A DNA stretch of 55,878 nt from Coriobacteriales bacterium (GCA_031288185.1 JAITRZ010000007.1:1-55878); one strand, 5' to 3'; positions 36,885 through 45,830 are shown, counted from the stretch's first letter. Notes: generated from the sequence alone by a model not told the origin. Numbers and translations: made by a program.

Positions 36885-37832
36885 ATGGCTTCCATCAAAG
36901 AACTTTCTCAAACCAGAGAGCGGCTGGTAGGCGGACATCGCCTGTGCGGCGGTTGCGGCGCCTCGGTGGCGGTGCGACAGGTGCTGCTGGGCGCTGGAGC
37001 AGACACCGAGGTTGTGGTGGCCTCGGCGACCGGTTGTCTGGAGGTATCGACGACGGCCTTGCCCTATTCATCCTGGAACTGTTCTTTTATCCATAACGCC
37101 TTTGAGAACGCCGCCGCCACCATTACCGGCGTGGAAGCTGCCTATCAGGGCCTGAAAAAGGCTGGCAAGATAGCGGCTGACAAGGAAATTAAGTTTGTGG
37201 CTTTTGGTGGCGATGGAGGCACGTATGACATTGGCCTGCAATCGCTTTCTGGTGCCTTGGAGCGAGGCCATGACTTTGTGTATGTGTGCTATGACAACGG
37301 CGCCTACATGAACACCGGCATCCAGCGCTCTTCTGCTACACCTCACTACGCCTGGGCTACCACCGCTGAGGTTGGTACGGTTTTGGCTGGCAAGCCGCAG
37401 CGCCGTAAAGACCTTACCGCGATAGTCGCTGCCCATCATATCCCCTATGTCGCCCAGGCCTCTGTGGGCAACTGGAAAGATCTGGTAGAGAAGGCTGAGC
37501 GAGCCTTTGCCACCCCTGGCCCGGCATTTATCAATGTGCTGGCACCCTGTCCACGCGGTTGGCGCTACGACTCCGAGTTGACCATCGAAGTGGCGCGCCT
37601 GGCCTTCAAGACCAAATTCTGGCCGCTGTATGAGGTTAGGGACGGCGTGTGGACAATGCGTGAAGTCCGCCAGAAGGATATGCTGCCTATTCAGGAATTT
37701 CTGCGTCTGCAAGGCCGCTTCAAGCACCTGTTCCTTCCTGAAAATGAACAACTAATCAATCAATTACAAACTGAAGTTGACGCCAACTACGCAGCAATTC
37801 AGAGGATGTGCGCGGCCACGGCCCCTGTGTAA
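36885..37832 (+). CDS. porB: Pyruvate:ferredoxin oxidoreductase, beta subunit
   Basis: The TPP-binding chain. An N-terminal C-G-G-C-G (about 21-25) and a later Cys supply the proximal cluster ligands. The TPP/Mg motif G-D-G-G-T-Y-D-I-G runs near 109-117 with Y-D-N-G-A-Y-M-N-T-G later. The P-C-P-R-G-W element follows. Length 315. It begins two bases after porA with GAGG upstream, completing the gamma-delta-alpha-beta operon. Confidence 0.93.
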   Translation: MASIKELSQTRERLVGGHRLCGGCGASVAVRQVLLGAGADTEVVVASATGCLEVSTTALPYSSWNCSFIHNAFENAAATITGVEAAYQGLKKAGKIAADKEIKFVAFGGDGGTYDIGLQSLSGALERGHDFVYVCYDNGAYMNTGIQRSSATPHYAWATTAEVGTVLAGKPQRRKDLTAIVAAHHIPYVAQASVGNWKDLVEKAERAFATPGPAFINVLAPCPRGWRYDSELTIEVARLAFKTKFWPLYEVRDGVWTMREVRQKDMLPIQEFLRLQGRFKHLFLPENEQLINQLQTEVDANYAAIQRMCAATAPV

Positions 37833-37840
37833 GAAGGACG

Positions 37841-37930
37841 CTGGGGCGCGCAGCTGTTTGCTCGACCAGGCGACCAGGGCGGTTTTGAGGATAACGATGA
37901 CGCGCGGCGCTGGAGCGCACGGCTGTTTGC
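37841..37930 (+). repeat. 21-bp direct repeat, 69-bp period
   Basis: The segment at 37841-37861 recurs at 37910-37930 with three mismatches, just after the porB stop. Confidence 0.7.
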
Positions 37931-38008
37931 GTGGCCAGGGCGTGGGGTCGCAGCTTTCAGGTATACGTGCTAAACTGACCTGCCCATAGAGCGCGGCCAG
38001 AGTTTGGG

Positions 38009-38103
38009 GCCGTGCCTCTTTCAGACGCAAGCGCTCAGCAGTGCTGGGCAAAGACGCGGGCTGAGACTGTTGCTGCCGTGCCTCTTTCAGGCGCAAGCGC
38101 TCA
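38009..38103 (+). repeat. 29-bp direct repeat, 66-bp period
   Basis: The segment at 38009-38037 recurs at 38075-38103 with one mismatch. Confidence 0.85.
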
Positions 38104-38180
38104 ACTGATTGCCTGTGGAGTGCGGCCGGATGTTTGGGTCGCGCGCGCCATGATTGTTGATGTGTGAGGAGGGATCACCG

Positions 38181-39203
38181 ATGCGTAAAAACTTAAGACC
38201 GCCTCAGGCTGTCCGGGCCGTTCGCTTTCTGTTGGTACTAATCTGTCTGGTTGCCTTGGTTGCCACAGGGGCCTGCACAGCGGCACGTCCAAATATTGAT
38301 GATGCCCCTGATGGGCAAAACGCCTTACCCACAAGGCAGATAGTGATAGGCACGATGATCACTGAGGATATATTGCCAATGTGGATAGCAGAATCTGAGG
38401 ATCTGTTTGCCGCCGCCGGTCTGGATGCCAGCGTGCAAACCTTTCAAAGCGCCCAGGAGCTATCAACCGCCCTTGCCTCCGGAGCTGTCGAGATGGCAAT
38501 GACTGACATCATGGTCTCGGCAACGCTTTGCGCATCAGGAACGCCCGTGCGTATCGAATGGATCACGCTAGGTGCCGACCGCGAACAGGGGCGCTTTGGC
38601 ATTATGGCTAATCCTGAAAGCGGCTACACCACCCTTAAGGAGCTGGCAGGTGTACCCATCGGCGTGGGTTCTTGTACCGTGCCGGAATACGTAATGGATA
38701 AACTGATGGAGGAAGCCGGCGTTCCCCAAGAGCAGATAGTCGGGGAAGAAATCAAGAAAGTGCCCGTACGCTATGAGATGATGGTTGCCGGGCAGGTGGC
38801 CGCCGCCGCCTTGCCCGGCTCACTGCTGGCCTTGGGCGAGGCTACCGGCATGGTATTGGTTGCTGATGACAGAGGGAGCGCTAACCTCTCGCAATCGGTG
38901 ATGATAGCCCGCGAACCGTTTGCTGACAGCTCTGAGGGCGCCGCTGCCCTCGCAGCGCTTGCGCGTATCTGGGATGAGGCGGCCAACGGGGTTAACGCGA
39001 ATCCTGAGGCATACCGAGCCCTCCTGGTTGAGAAGGCCCAACTGCCCAAACCGGTATGGGACAGCTATCCTATCAGCACCTATCCGCTGGCGCAGATGCC
39101 CAGTGCCCAGATGATCGATCCGGTCTTAGACTGGATGCTGGAAAAGGGTTACCTCAAACAGCCCCTCACCTACGATGCCGCAACAGGCGTTTTTCAATTG
39201 TAG
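38181..39203 (+). CDS. NitT/TauT-type ABC importer, substrate-binding lipoprotein
   Basis: The 340-residue protein has a basic start, a hydrophobic signal (about 14-30) and a lipobox-like A-T-G-A-C, so it is probably a lipid-anchored binding protein. The mature part resembles the SsuA/ThiY/NMT1-like fold: a G-x-M/L pattern at the ligand cleft, G-V-P-I-G-V-G, and A-A-A-L-P-G-S-L. Ligands of this family include sulfonates, nitrate, bicarbonate and pyrimidine precursors; which applies here is unknown. ATG 38181 has GAGGAGGG about eight bases upstream. ATPase and permease genes follow. Confidence 0.85.
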   Translation: MRKNLRPPQAVRAVRFLLVLICLVALVATGACTAARPNIDDAPDGQNALPTRQIVIGTMITEDILPMWIAESEDLFAAAGLDASVQTFQSAQELSTALASGAVEMAMTDIMVSATLCASGTPVRIEWITLGADREQGRFGIMANPESGYTTLKELAGVPIGVGSCTVPEYVMDKLMEEAGVPQEQIVGEEIKKVPVRYEMMVAGQVAAAALPGSLLALGEATGMVLVADDRGSANLSQSVMIAREPFADSSEGAAALAALARIWDEAANGVNANPEAYRALLVEKAQLPKPVWDSYPISTYPLAQMPSAQMIDPVLDWMLEKGYLKQPLTYDAATGVFQL

Positions 39204-39958
39204 TGTTGGAATATAAACAGGTATCTTTCGCCTATGAGGGAAAGGCCGGGAGGTTATCGGCACTCGACGGTCTTTCCTTTTCTGTGCCGGCCTCCAGTTC
39301 TGCCGCTGTGATTGGTCCTTCTGGTTGCGGCAAGTCTACAGCCCTGTTGCTGGCCGCCGGCCTCCTTGCGCCCAATGGGGGCGAGGTGCTTATCGATGGG
39401 AAACGCCTCGCACATCCTCGCCTCCAGAGCGCTTTGATACTGCAGGATTTTGGCCTGCTTCCCTGGAAAACCGTCTATGAAAACGCCGCCTTGGGTCTGG
39501 AGGTGCGACGTACGCCCGCGCCTGACCGACGAAGGCGCGCCACACAGGCGCTCGCTCAGGTGGGCCTAGAGGCATTTGCCAACAGCTATCCTCGCGAGCT
39601 ATCAGGTGGGATGCGTCAGCGACTGGCATTGGCTCGGGTACTGGCCCTGGATGTTGATCTCATGTTGATGGATGAGCCACTCAGTGCCCTGGATTTGCTC
39701 TTGCGTGAGAGTATGCAGGATTTGTTGTTGACGCTTTGGCGACAGCGTCACTACACCCAGTTACTTGTCACTCATTCCGTTGAAGAAGCTGTGTTTCTGG
39801 GGCAACGGATAGTGGTGATGAGCCCCAGGCCGGGCAAGGTGGCCGCGGTCATTGACAATGTTGGTGCTGCTCAGCCAAACTATCGCCGCCATCCTGATTT
39901 CTTTATCAGGTGTCAGGAAGTGCGTGAAACCCTGGCCAGGCACAGCAGGGCGACATGA
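39203..39958 (+). CDS. NitT/TauT-type ABC importer, ATP-binding subunit
   Basis: A SsuB/TauB-like ATPase of 251 residues. Walker A is G-P-S-G-C-G-K-S-T (near 38-46), the Q-loop precedes D-F-G-L-L-P-W, the signature is L-S-G-G-M-R-Q-R, and Walker B is L-M-L-M-D-E-P-L-S-A-L-D. GTG 39203 overlaps the stop of the binding-protein gene by one base (TAGTG) and matches the family N-terminus. The longer frame from 39056 lies inside that gene. The last codons are duplicated downstream of the stop. Confidence 0.88.
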   Translation: MLEYKQVSFAYEGKAGRLSALDGLSFSVPASSSAAVIGPSGCGKSTALLLAAGLLAPNGGEVLIDGKRLAHPRLQSALILQDFGLLPWKTVYENAALGLEVRRTPAPDRRRRATQALAQVGLEAFANSYPRELSGGMRQRLALARVLALDVDLMLMDEPLSALDLLLRESMQDLLLTLWRQRHYTQLLVTHSVEEAVFLGQRIVVMSPRPGKVAAVIDNVGAAQPNYRRHPDFFIRCQEVRETLARHSRAT

Positions 39959-40133
39959 CCCAACAGATGATCTCCGCAGGCAGTATGATCGCAAAAGTTG
40001 CACTTGTGTGGTACACGGCCGACATGACCAAACAGATGATGTGCGCAGGCAGGGCCTGGCTTGGCCGATATTCTCAGGCAGTTTGTACCCGCCCCAAAGG
40101 CTGCGGGAGCAGCAAGAGAAGGGCCTGGCTTGG
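39952..40133 (+). repeat. 69-bp periodic mosaic repeat between ATPase and permease genes
   Basis: GACATGACC-type 32-base segments start at 39952 and 40021 (69 apart), and AGGGCCTGGCTTGG occurs at 40051 and 40120 (69 apart). So three successive units are partially preserved. The first unit contains the ATPase stop codon. Confidence 0.8.
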
Positions 40134-40163
40134 TGCCCCAACCTATCCGCCGGGCATCCCGCA

Positions 40164-40892
40164 ATGAATAAGGCCCTTGGTTATCTGCTTGCTCTTTTGG
40201 TTATTTTTGTCGCCTGGCAGTTGCTTGCCCTGGCGGTGGATTCGCCGGCCCTGCCTACGCCTCTTGCTACGGTACCGATGCTTTTTCGCTATGCCGGGCA
40301 GTTGGCGCCCGACTTTCTTACTAGCCTCTATCGCGTAGTCGCGGCCATGCTGTTGGGAGCTACGCTGGCCATGCCACTTGGCTTGGTCATCGGCCGTATG
40401 CCGCGCCTGGATGCGGTGCTTGCCCCTATGCTCTACATCCTTTATCCCATCCCCAAAATAGTCTTTTTGCCGGTTTTGCTGGTTTTGTTGGGTCTGGCTG
40501 ATGCCCCCAAGATAATCCTCATTGCCATTACGGTATTTTTTCAGGTATTGGTAACGGTGCGCGATGCGGGCAAGGAAGTGCCTGAGGCAGCCATTTTAAG
40601 TATTCGCTCTTTGGGCGCTGGCCGCCTGGACGTATTTTGGCATGTCATGATACCGGCTTCCCTGCCAGCTCTGTTTACGGCCCTGCGTGTTAGCTCTGGC
40701 ACCGCAGTGGCTATACTGTTTCTTGCCGAAACCCTGGCCGGCTCTACTGGGCTGGGTTATTTTATTGTTGATTCTTGGGCGCTTCTAGATTATCCCCGCA
40801 TGTTTGCTGGCATCATTGCCATGGCTTTTCTGGGCGTTTTTCTCTATGAGGTCTTTGATATTGCTGAGCAGCGCCTGGCCAGGTGGCGTTAG
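40164..40892 (+). CDS. NitT/TauT-type ABC importer, permease subunit
   Basis: A SsuC-like permease of 242 residues with six hydrophobic segments. The EAA loop facing the ATPase is near residues 135-160 (G-K-E-V-P-E-A-A then R-S-L-G-A). ATG 40164 gives the standard family start. I see no ribosome site and the 205-base gap before it is filled by 69-base repeats, which may have separated it from the ATPase gene. A longer open frame through the repeats has no better start. Confidence 0.85.
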   Translation: MNKALGYLLALLVIFVAWQLLALAVDSPALPTPLATVPMLFRYAGQLAPDFLTSLYRVVAAMLLGATLAMPLGLVIGRMPRLDAVLAPMLYILYPIPKIVFLPVLLVLLGLADAPKIILIAITVFFQVLVTVRDAGKEVPEAAILSIRSLGAGRLDVFWHVMIPASLPALFTALRVSSGTAVAILFLAETLAGSTGLGYFIVDSWALLDYPRMFAGIIAMAFLGVFLYEVFDIAEQRLARWR

Positions 40893-41159
40893 TTCCTGTA
40901 GCACTTTGCGCACGGGCTCGTGGCAGGGGCAAGAAGGAGAAGTGCATAACGTCGTAGGCTGCCGCAGCACTCGGCATACGGGCGATTGCGCGCTTCCAGG
41001 GCGGGCGTGCCAGCCTGTGTGGACAGAACTCTGTATGTTGGCACGTGTGCAACTGTTCCCGCCGCATATTCACCCGCCACCTGAAAAATGTTAGTTTTTT
41101 AAGCAATAAGTGAGATACGCGTTTCCGGATTCTGTCATGGCCGCACACGGCCTTTGAGG

Positions 41160-41165
41160 TAGAAT
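41160..41165 (+). promoter_or_regulatory. -10 box giving a probable leaderless message
   Basis: TAGAAT ends seven bases before ATG 41173, placing the transcription start at the start codon. The -35 is weak. The rest of the 40893-41172 gap holds no gene I can support. Confidence 0.45.
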
Positions 41166-41172
41166 GCCATCT

Positions 41173-42126
41173 ATGGCAAACGACGAGAAGAGTGATCTTT
41201 CGATACAGGATGTTCAGAGCCGCTTACAGGTTTTAGGTTATAACCTTGGCACTGAGGCCGCCAGTGGTATTTTTGGCAGCAGGACTTCAGCCTCCCTGGC
41301 CGCCTTTAAGCGCGCGGCCCATCTGCCGGAGGGCGACAGCCTGGATCTGCAAACCTGGCAGGCGTTGGTCGATGCCAGTCTCGATCTGGGTGATCGGGTG
41401 CTTTATCTGCATATGCCGCACTTCCAGGGCCGGGATGTCAAGATTTTACAGGAGGCTCTATCCTCCCTGGGCTTTGCGGTTAATGATGACGGAGTGTTTG
41501 GTCCCACTACTGAGCGGGCGTTGCGTGATTTTCAACAAAACATCGGCCTGGAGGCATCCGGTATTCTGCGCGCGGACAGTGTTTTGGCAATCAGCCGACT
41601 GCGCCATGCCTGGGAAGGTAAGCGCGGCGTTATCCTGGAAGGTCGCTGTCTTGGCTATACGCGGGCTGCTGAAGTGCTGGAAACCACACCGCTTTGCGTG
41701 TTTGGCACGGGCAAGACAACCCGTTCCATCGCTGATCGCATCTCGAACCTGGCCCTGGCCACCACCCCGGCTTCCCAGGTTGTTAGCGCGGCTCTTCTGG
41801 CCAACGATCCCGGTTCAGAAATGTTTTTGGTGGGACTGAGCCTGCCGATGCCTGAGGCAAAGCATACCCATGCACGGTTGGAAGGGTCTGAGGCAGCGAT
41901 ACCGCAGGTTTGCCTTCACAGCTTTGCCGCCGGTAATGATCTGCCTGCTCAGATCTCTGCCATCCTGCATTCCCGCGCCGTTGACACAAGGCGTATCAAC
42001 ATCGAAATAGGCATCGTCCCCACCACGCACCAGACACTTACTGCCGCCCAGGAACAGCAATGCGCTATCGTCATTCTTGATGCTCTGTGCCTGGCATTTG
42101 GCCAGGCAACAAAACCGCTAGGGTAG
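41173..42126 (+). CDS. Protein with two peptidoglycan-binding repeats
   Basis: Two PG_binding_1 modules occupy about 8-65 and 75-135. Each has the family pattern of V/L-Q-x-x-L-x-x-L-G-(Y/F), G-x-F-G-x-x-T, and A-L/S-x-x-F-Q/K. The remaining ~180 residues have a Rossmann-like or amidase-like hydrophobic pattern, but no zinc-ligand motif is clear, so I do not call an amidase. No signal peptide is visible at the N-terminus, as in the actinobacterial regulator CwlM. ATG 41173 is chosen because the -10 box is correctly placed for a leaderless start; ATG 41164 lies inside that box. The 3' end overlaps the convergent coiled-coil gene by nine bases. Confidence 0.7.
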   Translation: MANDEKSDLSIQDVQSRLQVLGYNLGTEAASGIFGSRTSASLAAFKRAAHLPEGDSLDLQTWQALVDASLDLGDRVLYLHMPHFQGRDVKILQEALSSLGFAVNDDGVFGPTTERALRDFQQNIGLEASGILRADSVLAISRLRHAWEGKRGVILEGRCLGYTRAAEVLETTPLCVFGTGKTTRSIADRISNLALATTPASQVVSAALLANDPGSEMFLVGLSLPMPEAKHTHARLEGSEAAIPQVCLHSFAAGNDLPAQISAILHSRAVDTRRINIEIGIVPTTHQTLTAAQEQQCAIVILDALCLAFGQATKPLG

Positions 42127-43185
42127 GCCCAGGCTCTTGAGAATACTATCCAGGGCCGCTCCCAGGCTCATGTCATTCATGCTGGCAGTAGCAAGGATGC
42201 TGGCAACCAGTATCACGGCCGCAGCAACAAGCAATGTCAGAAAAAAGCGCGCAATGCTGGTGACCCTGTTACCCGCGCTGTGCCGACGGCCATTTTGCAA
42301 CAGGGGTACATCGTAGTAAAGGTGAATCTGTTTGCCTGAGGACATCGTCACCACCTCATCAAAGCCTGCGCCTGCGGCAGCATCGCTACCTGCAGCAGCG
42401 TGGCCATCGGCCGAGGCGTTGGTGCCAGGTGATGTCGAACCTGGTAGAGCCGCCCCGCCTGGGCCATGCGCCGCAGCCGTGGGCGCAGCGGCGGATACAC
42501 TTGTAGAGCTTGAACCCGCTTGGAGTGCTGGCGGTTTGCAGCTTTTATCTTCCGTTGGCAGAGATTTTATTGTGCTATCTAATAACGCAATTTCAGGAAG
42601 GCTGTCCTCGGCGGAGAGAGGCTTTTCAAGACGTCGCTTGAGATCTTCGTTTTGCGCATTCAACTCAATCAGATCCGCGATCATCGCCGCCAGTTCCTGC
42701 TCCAAGGTCAGCTTATCTTCAATGACCCGGCTTAGTTCAATATCCTTACTGTAGGTGGCGGCGCTGATCTGCTCCAGATCATCCACCACCTCTTCGCGAC
42801 TCAATCGTTCAATGTTTACCTGTTCTTTTAATTGTTCCAGCTGGGTTATCAGTAACTGATTGCTGTATCTCTGCGACTCCAGATCCTCGGCCAGTTCGCG
42901 CAACAACGTGTCGCGGCCATCAATGTTTGCGGATTGTTCAGACAAACGTGCTTCCAGGCTGCGCAGATGCCGCACCAACAGTTCAGTACTGTTTTTTAGG
43001 TACTCGTGAGCGGTCGCCAGGTCATCGGCCTTTGCAATCTCACGGCCCAGCGCAATATCTTTTTTGTTAGAAAAAATAACAATATTGCCGACGGCATAAT
43101 CACCCTCCTGCGCATCCTGCAAGACCAGATCCTGCTCAGTAAGCTCATAGAGGTAAAGATTGTCTCTGCGCCCCCTGCTCAACAT
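42118..43185 (-). CDS. Coiled-coil protein with C-terminal membrane anchor
   Basis: Family not recognised. In order the 355 residues show an N-terminal Leu/Tyr-rich globular segment (about 1-55), a long Glu/Leu/Gln/Arg-rich coiled coil (about 60-190), an Ala/Gly/Ser-rich linker (about 215-260), a short basic region, and one membrane helix near 315-335 with a short C-terminal tail. The layout resembles scaffolding or division-associated coiled-coil proteins but proves nothing. The start at 43185 has AAGGAG six to seven bases upstream; an open frame reaches 43221. It lies convergent to the peptidoglycan-binding gene and downstream of a small regulator-like gene. Confidence 0.65.
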   Translation of the reverse strand: MLSRGRRDNLYLYELTEQDLVLQDAQEGDYAVGNIVIFSNKKDIALGREIAKADDLATAHEYLKNSTELLVRHLRSLEARLSEQSANIDGRDTLLRELAEDLESQRYSNQLLITQLEQLKEQVNIERLSREEVVDDLEQISAATYSKDIELSRVIEDKLTLEQELAAMIADLIELNAQNEDLKRRLEKPLSAEDSLPEIALLDSTIKSLPTEDKSCKPPALQAGSSSTSVSAAAPTAAAHGPGGAALPGSTSPGTNASADGHAAAGSDAAAGAGFDEVVTMSSGKQIHLYYDVPLLQNGRRHSAGNRVTSIARFFLTLLVAAAVILVASILATASMNDMSLGAALDSILKSLGLP

Positions 43186-43334
43186 CAATCGCTCCTTGTC
43201 GCAGCCTTTCGGATAGAACACAGGCTCAGGTGGGGCAGGGCTCCAGCAGCGCCTTTGCCTCAGCAGAGGCCACGGTGTCGTTTAGGCGCGCTATCCTAAA
43301 GGCGGGATACAGACGTTCCCTTCTGGCCAAGAGG

Positions 43335-43553
43335 CTATTTGCCGTCTAAATAAGAGTCCAGCGCCGCCCGGATAATCTCAGAGGAGTTGGATGGCTCAAT
43401 CCCCTTGATCTTGTTGTGCGCGGACAATTCCAGGAGCTTGACATATTGGTCGGCAAAGACATAAAAGCCTTTATAGACCGTTGGCCTGTCCTGACCCTTT
43501 TCATTGCGGAGGGCCTTTTGCAATGCCTGCGAACCTCTTTTGTGCGTTACCAT
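43335..43553 (-). CDS. Small ribbon-helix-helix-like protein
   Basis: The 72-residue protein has a basic N-terminus, a middle strand-like Y-K-G-F-Y-V-F-A, and a C-terminal N-S-S-E-I-I-R-A-A-L-D-S-Y-L pattern, which is the helix-turn-helix spacing of many CopG/MetJ-type DNA-binding proteins. It could be a repressor or an antitoxin, though no toxin gene is adjacent. The second of two consecutive ATG codons is best spaced from GGAG. Its promoter overlaps that of the divergent BTAD gene. Confidence 0.5.
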   Translation of the reverse strand: MVTHKRGSQALQKALRNEKGQDRPTVYKGFYVFADQYVKLLELSAHNKIKGIEPSNSSEIIRAALDSYLDGK

Positions 43554-43597
43554 CATACTCCTTTCATACAAAAAGTCTCAATCTTTCAAAATTACTC

Positions 43598-43627
43598 TTG
43601 ACAAGGCATACGTACTGGGTATATGCT
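43598..43627 (+). promoter_or_regulatory. Promoter of the BTAD regulator gene
   Basis: A perfect TTGACA (43598-43603) is 18 bases from TATGCT (43622-43627). The half-sites GCATA (43606-43610) and TATGC (43622-43626) form an inverted repeat across the spacer and -10, a plausible operator. Confidence 0.6.
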
Positions 43628-43651
43628 AGCACATCCACTTAGGGTTGTAAA
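43623..43651 (-). promoter_or_regulatory. Promoter of the small RHH-like gene
   Basis: On the minus strand TTTACA (43651-43646) is 17 bases from TAGCAT (43628-43623). The -10 occupies almost the same bases as the opposing -10 of the BTAD gene, so both promoters cannot be occupied at once. Confidence 0.55.
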
Positions 43652-43706
43652 TAAGAAAATAATAAGGCATTTATTCTTTCACACTGGCTAGTAGACAGGT
43701 AACAGC

Positions 43707-45566
43707 ATGCACAACCTCACTCTTGAAGCGCCTGCAGTTATATACCGGGCCGGTATACGGCCCGGCTCGGATACCAGCATTGTACAGCCTGGCTCAGACA
43801 GCGGCATCCTGGCCCTGCTTTTGACCAACCGGGATGCCCCGTGCTTTGTGGTCTGCCCTCGCCATTGTGGCGAGGAAGAACTGTTGGCGGCTGTGCGTGA
43901 GCGATGTGTTGATGCAGTAGACCTGATTTTTTTCAGCGTCAATGACCGCGGTGATCTGCTCAACAGCAGTGACAGGGCTATCCAGCCTGAGATAGTGCCC
44001 CAGGGCACCATCGTCCTGGTCACCCATCTGCCCTGGCTTGACGATCTTGCCGCCAAGCGTTTTTCTCACACGTTGGATACGCTGAGGGCCAAGGGGTTAT
44101 ATACACTTATCTTTCTGAGGCCGCAAAATGACCGCTATCAGGATCTCCAGCCTGATCGTTTGCTCATTAGTGGTCAGATGCTGTTGACTGAGGGATGGCC
44201 GTCTGCGGGAAGCGCCTTGCCTTGCCTCCAGAGTTTTCTCACTGACTTTCTGCCTCTGGAGATTCGCCTTTTAGCGGCCCTGGGCATGGTGCTTGGACAT
44301 ACTAACCTTGAGGAGTTGGCCACACTCGGTTACCGCTTCCATGATGATCTGCCGCGCCTGCTGGTTAGTTTCAATCCGCTGTTTGACCTGTGCCCAACCA
44401 ACGGGCAGTTGCTCTGTCACGACCTTGCGTTTGAGCGACTTGCCACCGAGCTGCTTGCCTTGTTTGTAGAGCATCTGCGCCATCTGGATGTTGCCAGGGC
44501 CGAGACTGAGGCCCTTGCCTGCCTCACCAGGCTGTCGATGCGTCTTACGCAAAGGGGAGAGCTGGAGCGCTCACACCGCGTTCTTGCGCTCATCGAAGCC
44601 CAGATAGAAACGGTAACAGGCCAAATGGGTCACCATGATACCTGCGTGGTGACTGCCGTCGCTGAAGTGGGGGAGGAAGCAGGGGCAACCGGAATCCTGG
44701 AGACATCGGCCACAAAAGCCGCTCCCGTTTCGAGGGAAGCGAGAAGGGGACAACCAGCCATTCAACCGGGAGAGACCGCCCCTGTGCTGGTGTCTTGCAG
44801 GAAATCTCCCTCCCTGTATATCAGGCTGTTTGGAGATTTGCAACTGTCAATTGGCAGCGCACCGCTTATGAGCGCTCACTTAAATCGCAATAAAGTGCGC
44901 CTTTTGCTGAGCTATATGGTGTTTAATCAGCGCAGGGGGGTTTTGCGAGAACAGCTGGTAAACCGGCTTTGGCCAAACCTTGATTTTGATCGGGGACTGA
45001 AAAACCTCTACACTACCTGGTCGCTGCTTGGCAAGGCACTGGGCTCAGACAATCCAAAGAACTGTCGTTACATCGAGCGAAGGGGACAGCTCTACCTCCT
45101 AAATCTGGAGTTTGTTGACTGTGACGTCTACCGCTTTGAGCAGCTGGCCCGCCTTGTGCTGTTTGGTGATCTCAGCCTGGATGAGCAGCAGCAGGCAGCA
45201 CAGGAGATGGAGACGCTGTATGCTGGCCAGTTGATGGCTGATACCAGTGCAGACGGCTTTTTGCGCGACCGCCAGCAGCACTTCAAAAATCTGATGGTAG
45301 ATTCACTCTTGCTGATAACGCGCGCCTTGCGCGACGGCCACCACCAGCCGCAGGCTCTCTATTTTGCCAGAGCCGCCTATGAAATTGACGATTCGCGCGA
45401 GGATGTCTACCGCGAATTGATGGACGTGCAGTATGAATCTGGTCAGCGCACCTCGGCGATGCAAACCTACTTTTCCTGCAAGCGGTACCTATCTGAAGAA
45501 CTGGGCATCCTGCCCGCGCGCTCAACCACTGCCCTTTACCAGGATCTGCTGTTGGATAACTGCTGA
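43707..45566 (+). CDS. Transcriptional regulator with C-terminal winged helix and BTAD domain
   Basis: The C-terminal half holds an OmpR/SARP-type winged helix from about residue 369 (I-R-L-F-G-D-L, then N-K-V-R-L-L-L-S-Y and L-V-N-R-L-W-P). The bacterial transcriptional activation domain (about 470-619) follows with TPR-like helices and E-E-L-G-I-L-P near the end. Residues 1-310 are an unrecognised mainly helical region with no obvious ligand motif, followed by a low-complexity linker (310-365). Classical SARPs place the DNA-binding domain first; here it is at the C-terminus. The target is unknown. The gene diverges from the small RHH-like gene. Confidence 0.82.
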   Translation: MHNLTLEAPAVIYRAGIRPGSDTSIVQPGSDSGILALLLTNRDAPCFVVCPRHCGEEELLAAVRERCVDAVDLIFFSVNDRGDLLNSSDRAIQPEIVPQGTIVLVTHLPWLDDLAAKRFSHTLDTLRAKGLYTLIFLRPQNDRYQDLQPDRLLISGQMLLTEGWPSAGSALPCLQSFLTDFLPLEIRLLAALGMVLGHTNLEELATLGYRFHDDLPRLLVSFNPLFDLCPTNGQLLCHDLAFERLATELLALFVEHLRHLDVARAETEALACLTRLSMRLTQRGELERSHRVLALIEAQIETVTGQMGHHDTCVVTAVAEVGEEAGATGILETSATKAAPVSREARRGQPAIQPGETAPVLVSCRKSPSLYIRLFGDLQLSIGSAPLMSAHLNRNKVRLLLSYMVFNQRRGVLREQLVNRLWPNLDFDRGLKNLYTTWSLLGKALGSDNPKNCRYIERRGQLYLLNLEFVDCDVYRFEQLARLVLFGDLSLDEQQQAAQEMETLYAGQLMADTSADGFLRDRQQHFKNLMVDSLLLITRALRDGHHQPQALYFARAAYEIDDSREDVYRELMDVQYESGQRTSAMQTYFSCKRYLSEELGILPARSTTALYQDLLLDNC

Positions 45567-45830
45567 GGGCGGCTTTCCGGTGGCTGATAACTGCCGGCTG
45601 TGTCTGGTGGGGCCGCCGCGCTTGTTGTACAATTTGCTCCAGGCGTGCATCGGATAGCGCGCTGGCGCAATGCCGCTGGCGTTGCGGTCGGAATCTGCTC
45701 CCGGCGTTGCAGCCGGAGCTTTCTCTTGGGATGACCCTTTGTAGCGCTATAGCGCATACAGCCGTGGTCAACCCGCCCAGGGCATCGACCACGCGCAAAC
45801 CACGGTTTTACAAGGATTGAGGAAAAACAG

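Larger units (their letters stand above)
37833..38180. other. porB to ABC importer gap, filled by repeats
   Basis: No gene is supported in these 348 bases. Two separate pairs of direct repeats (listed on their own) occupy much of it. I see no clear promoter. Confidence 0.6.

Noticed and set aside
37764-38096. Minus-strand protein with R-L-K-E-A-R repeats
   Set aside because: It overlaps porB in reverse and is explained by the 66-bp direct repeat staying open because the period is a multiple of three.
39913-40164. Minus-strand ORF or CRISPR-like array across the 69-bp repeats
   Set aside because: Units are degenerate and mosaic with no constant repeat plus unique spacer pattern. No cas genes are present.
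41173-42126. N-acetylmuramoyl-alanine amidase
   Set aside because: Two peptidoglycan-binding modules are clear, but the His/Glu zinc-ligand pattern of the amidase could not be located with confidence.
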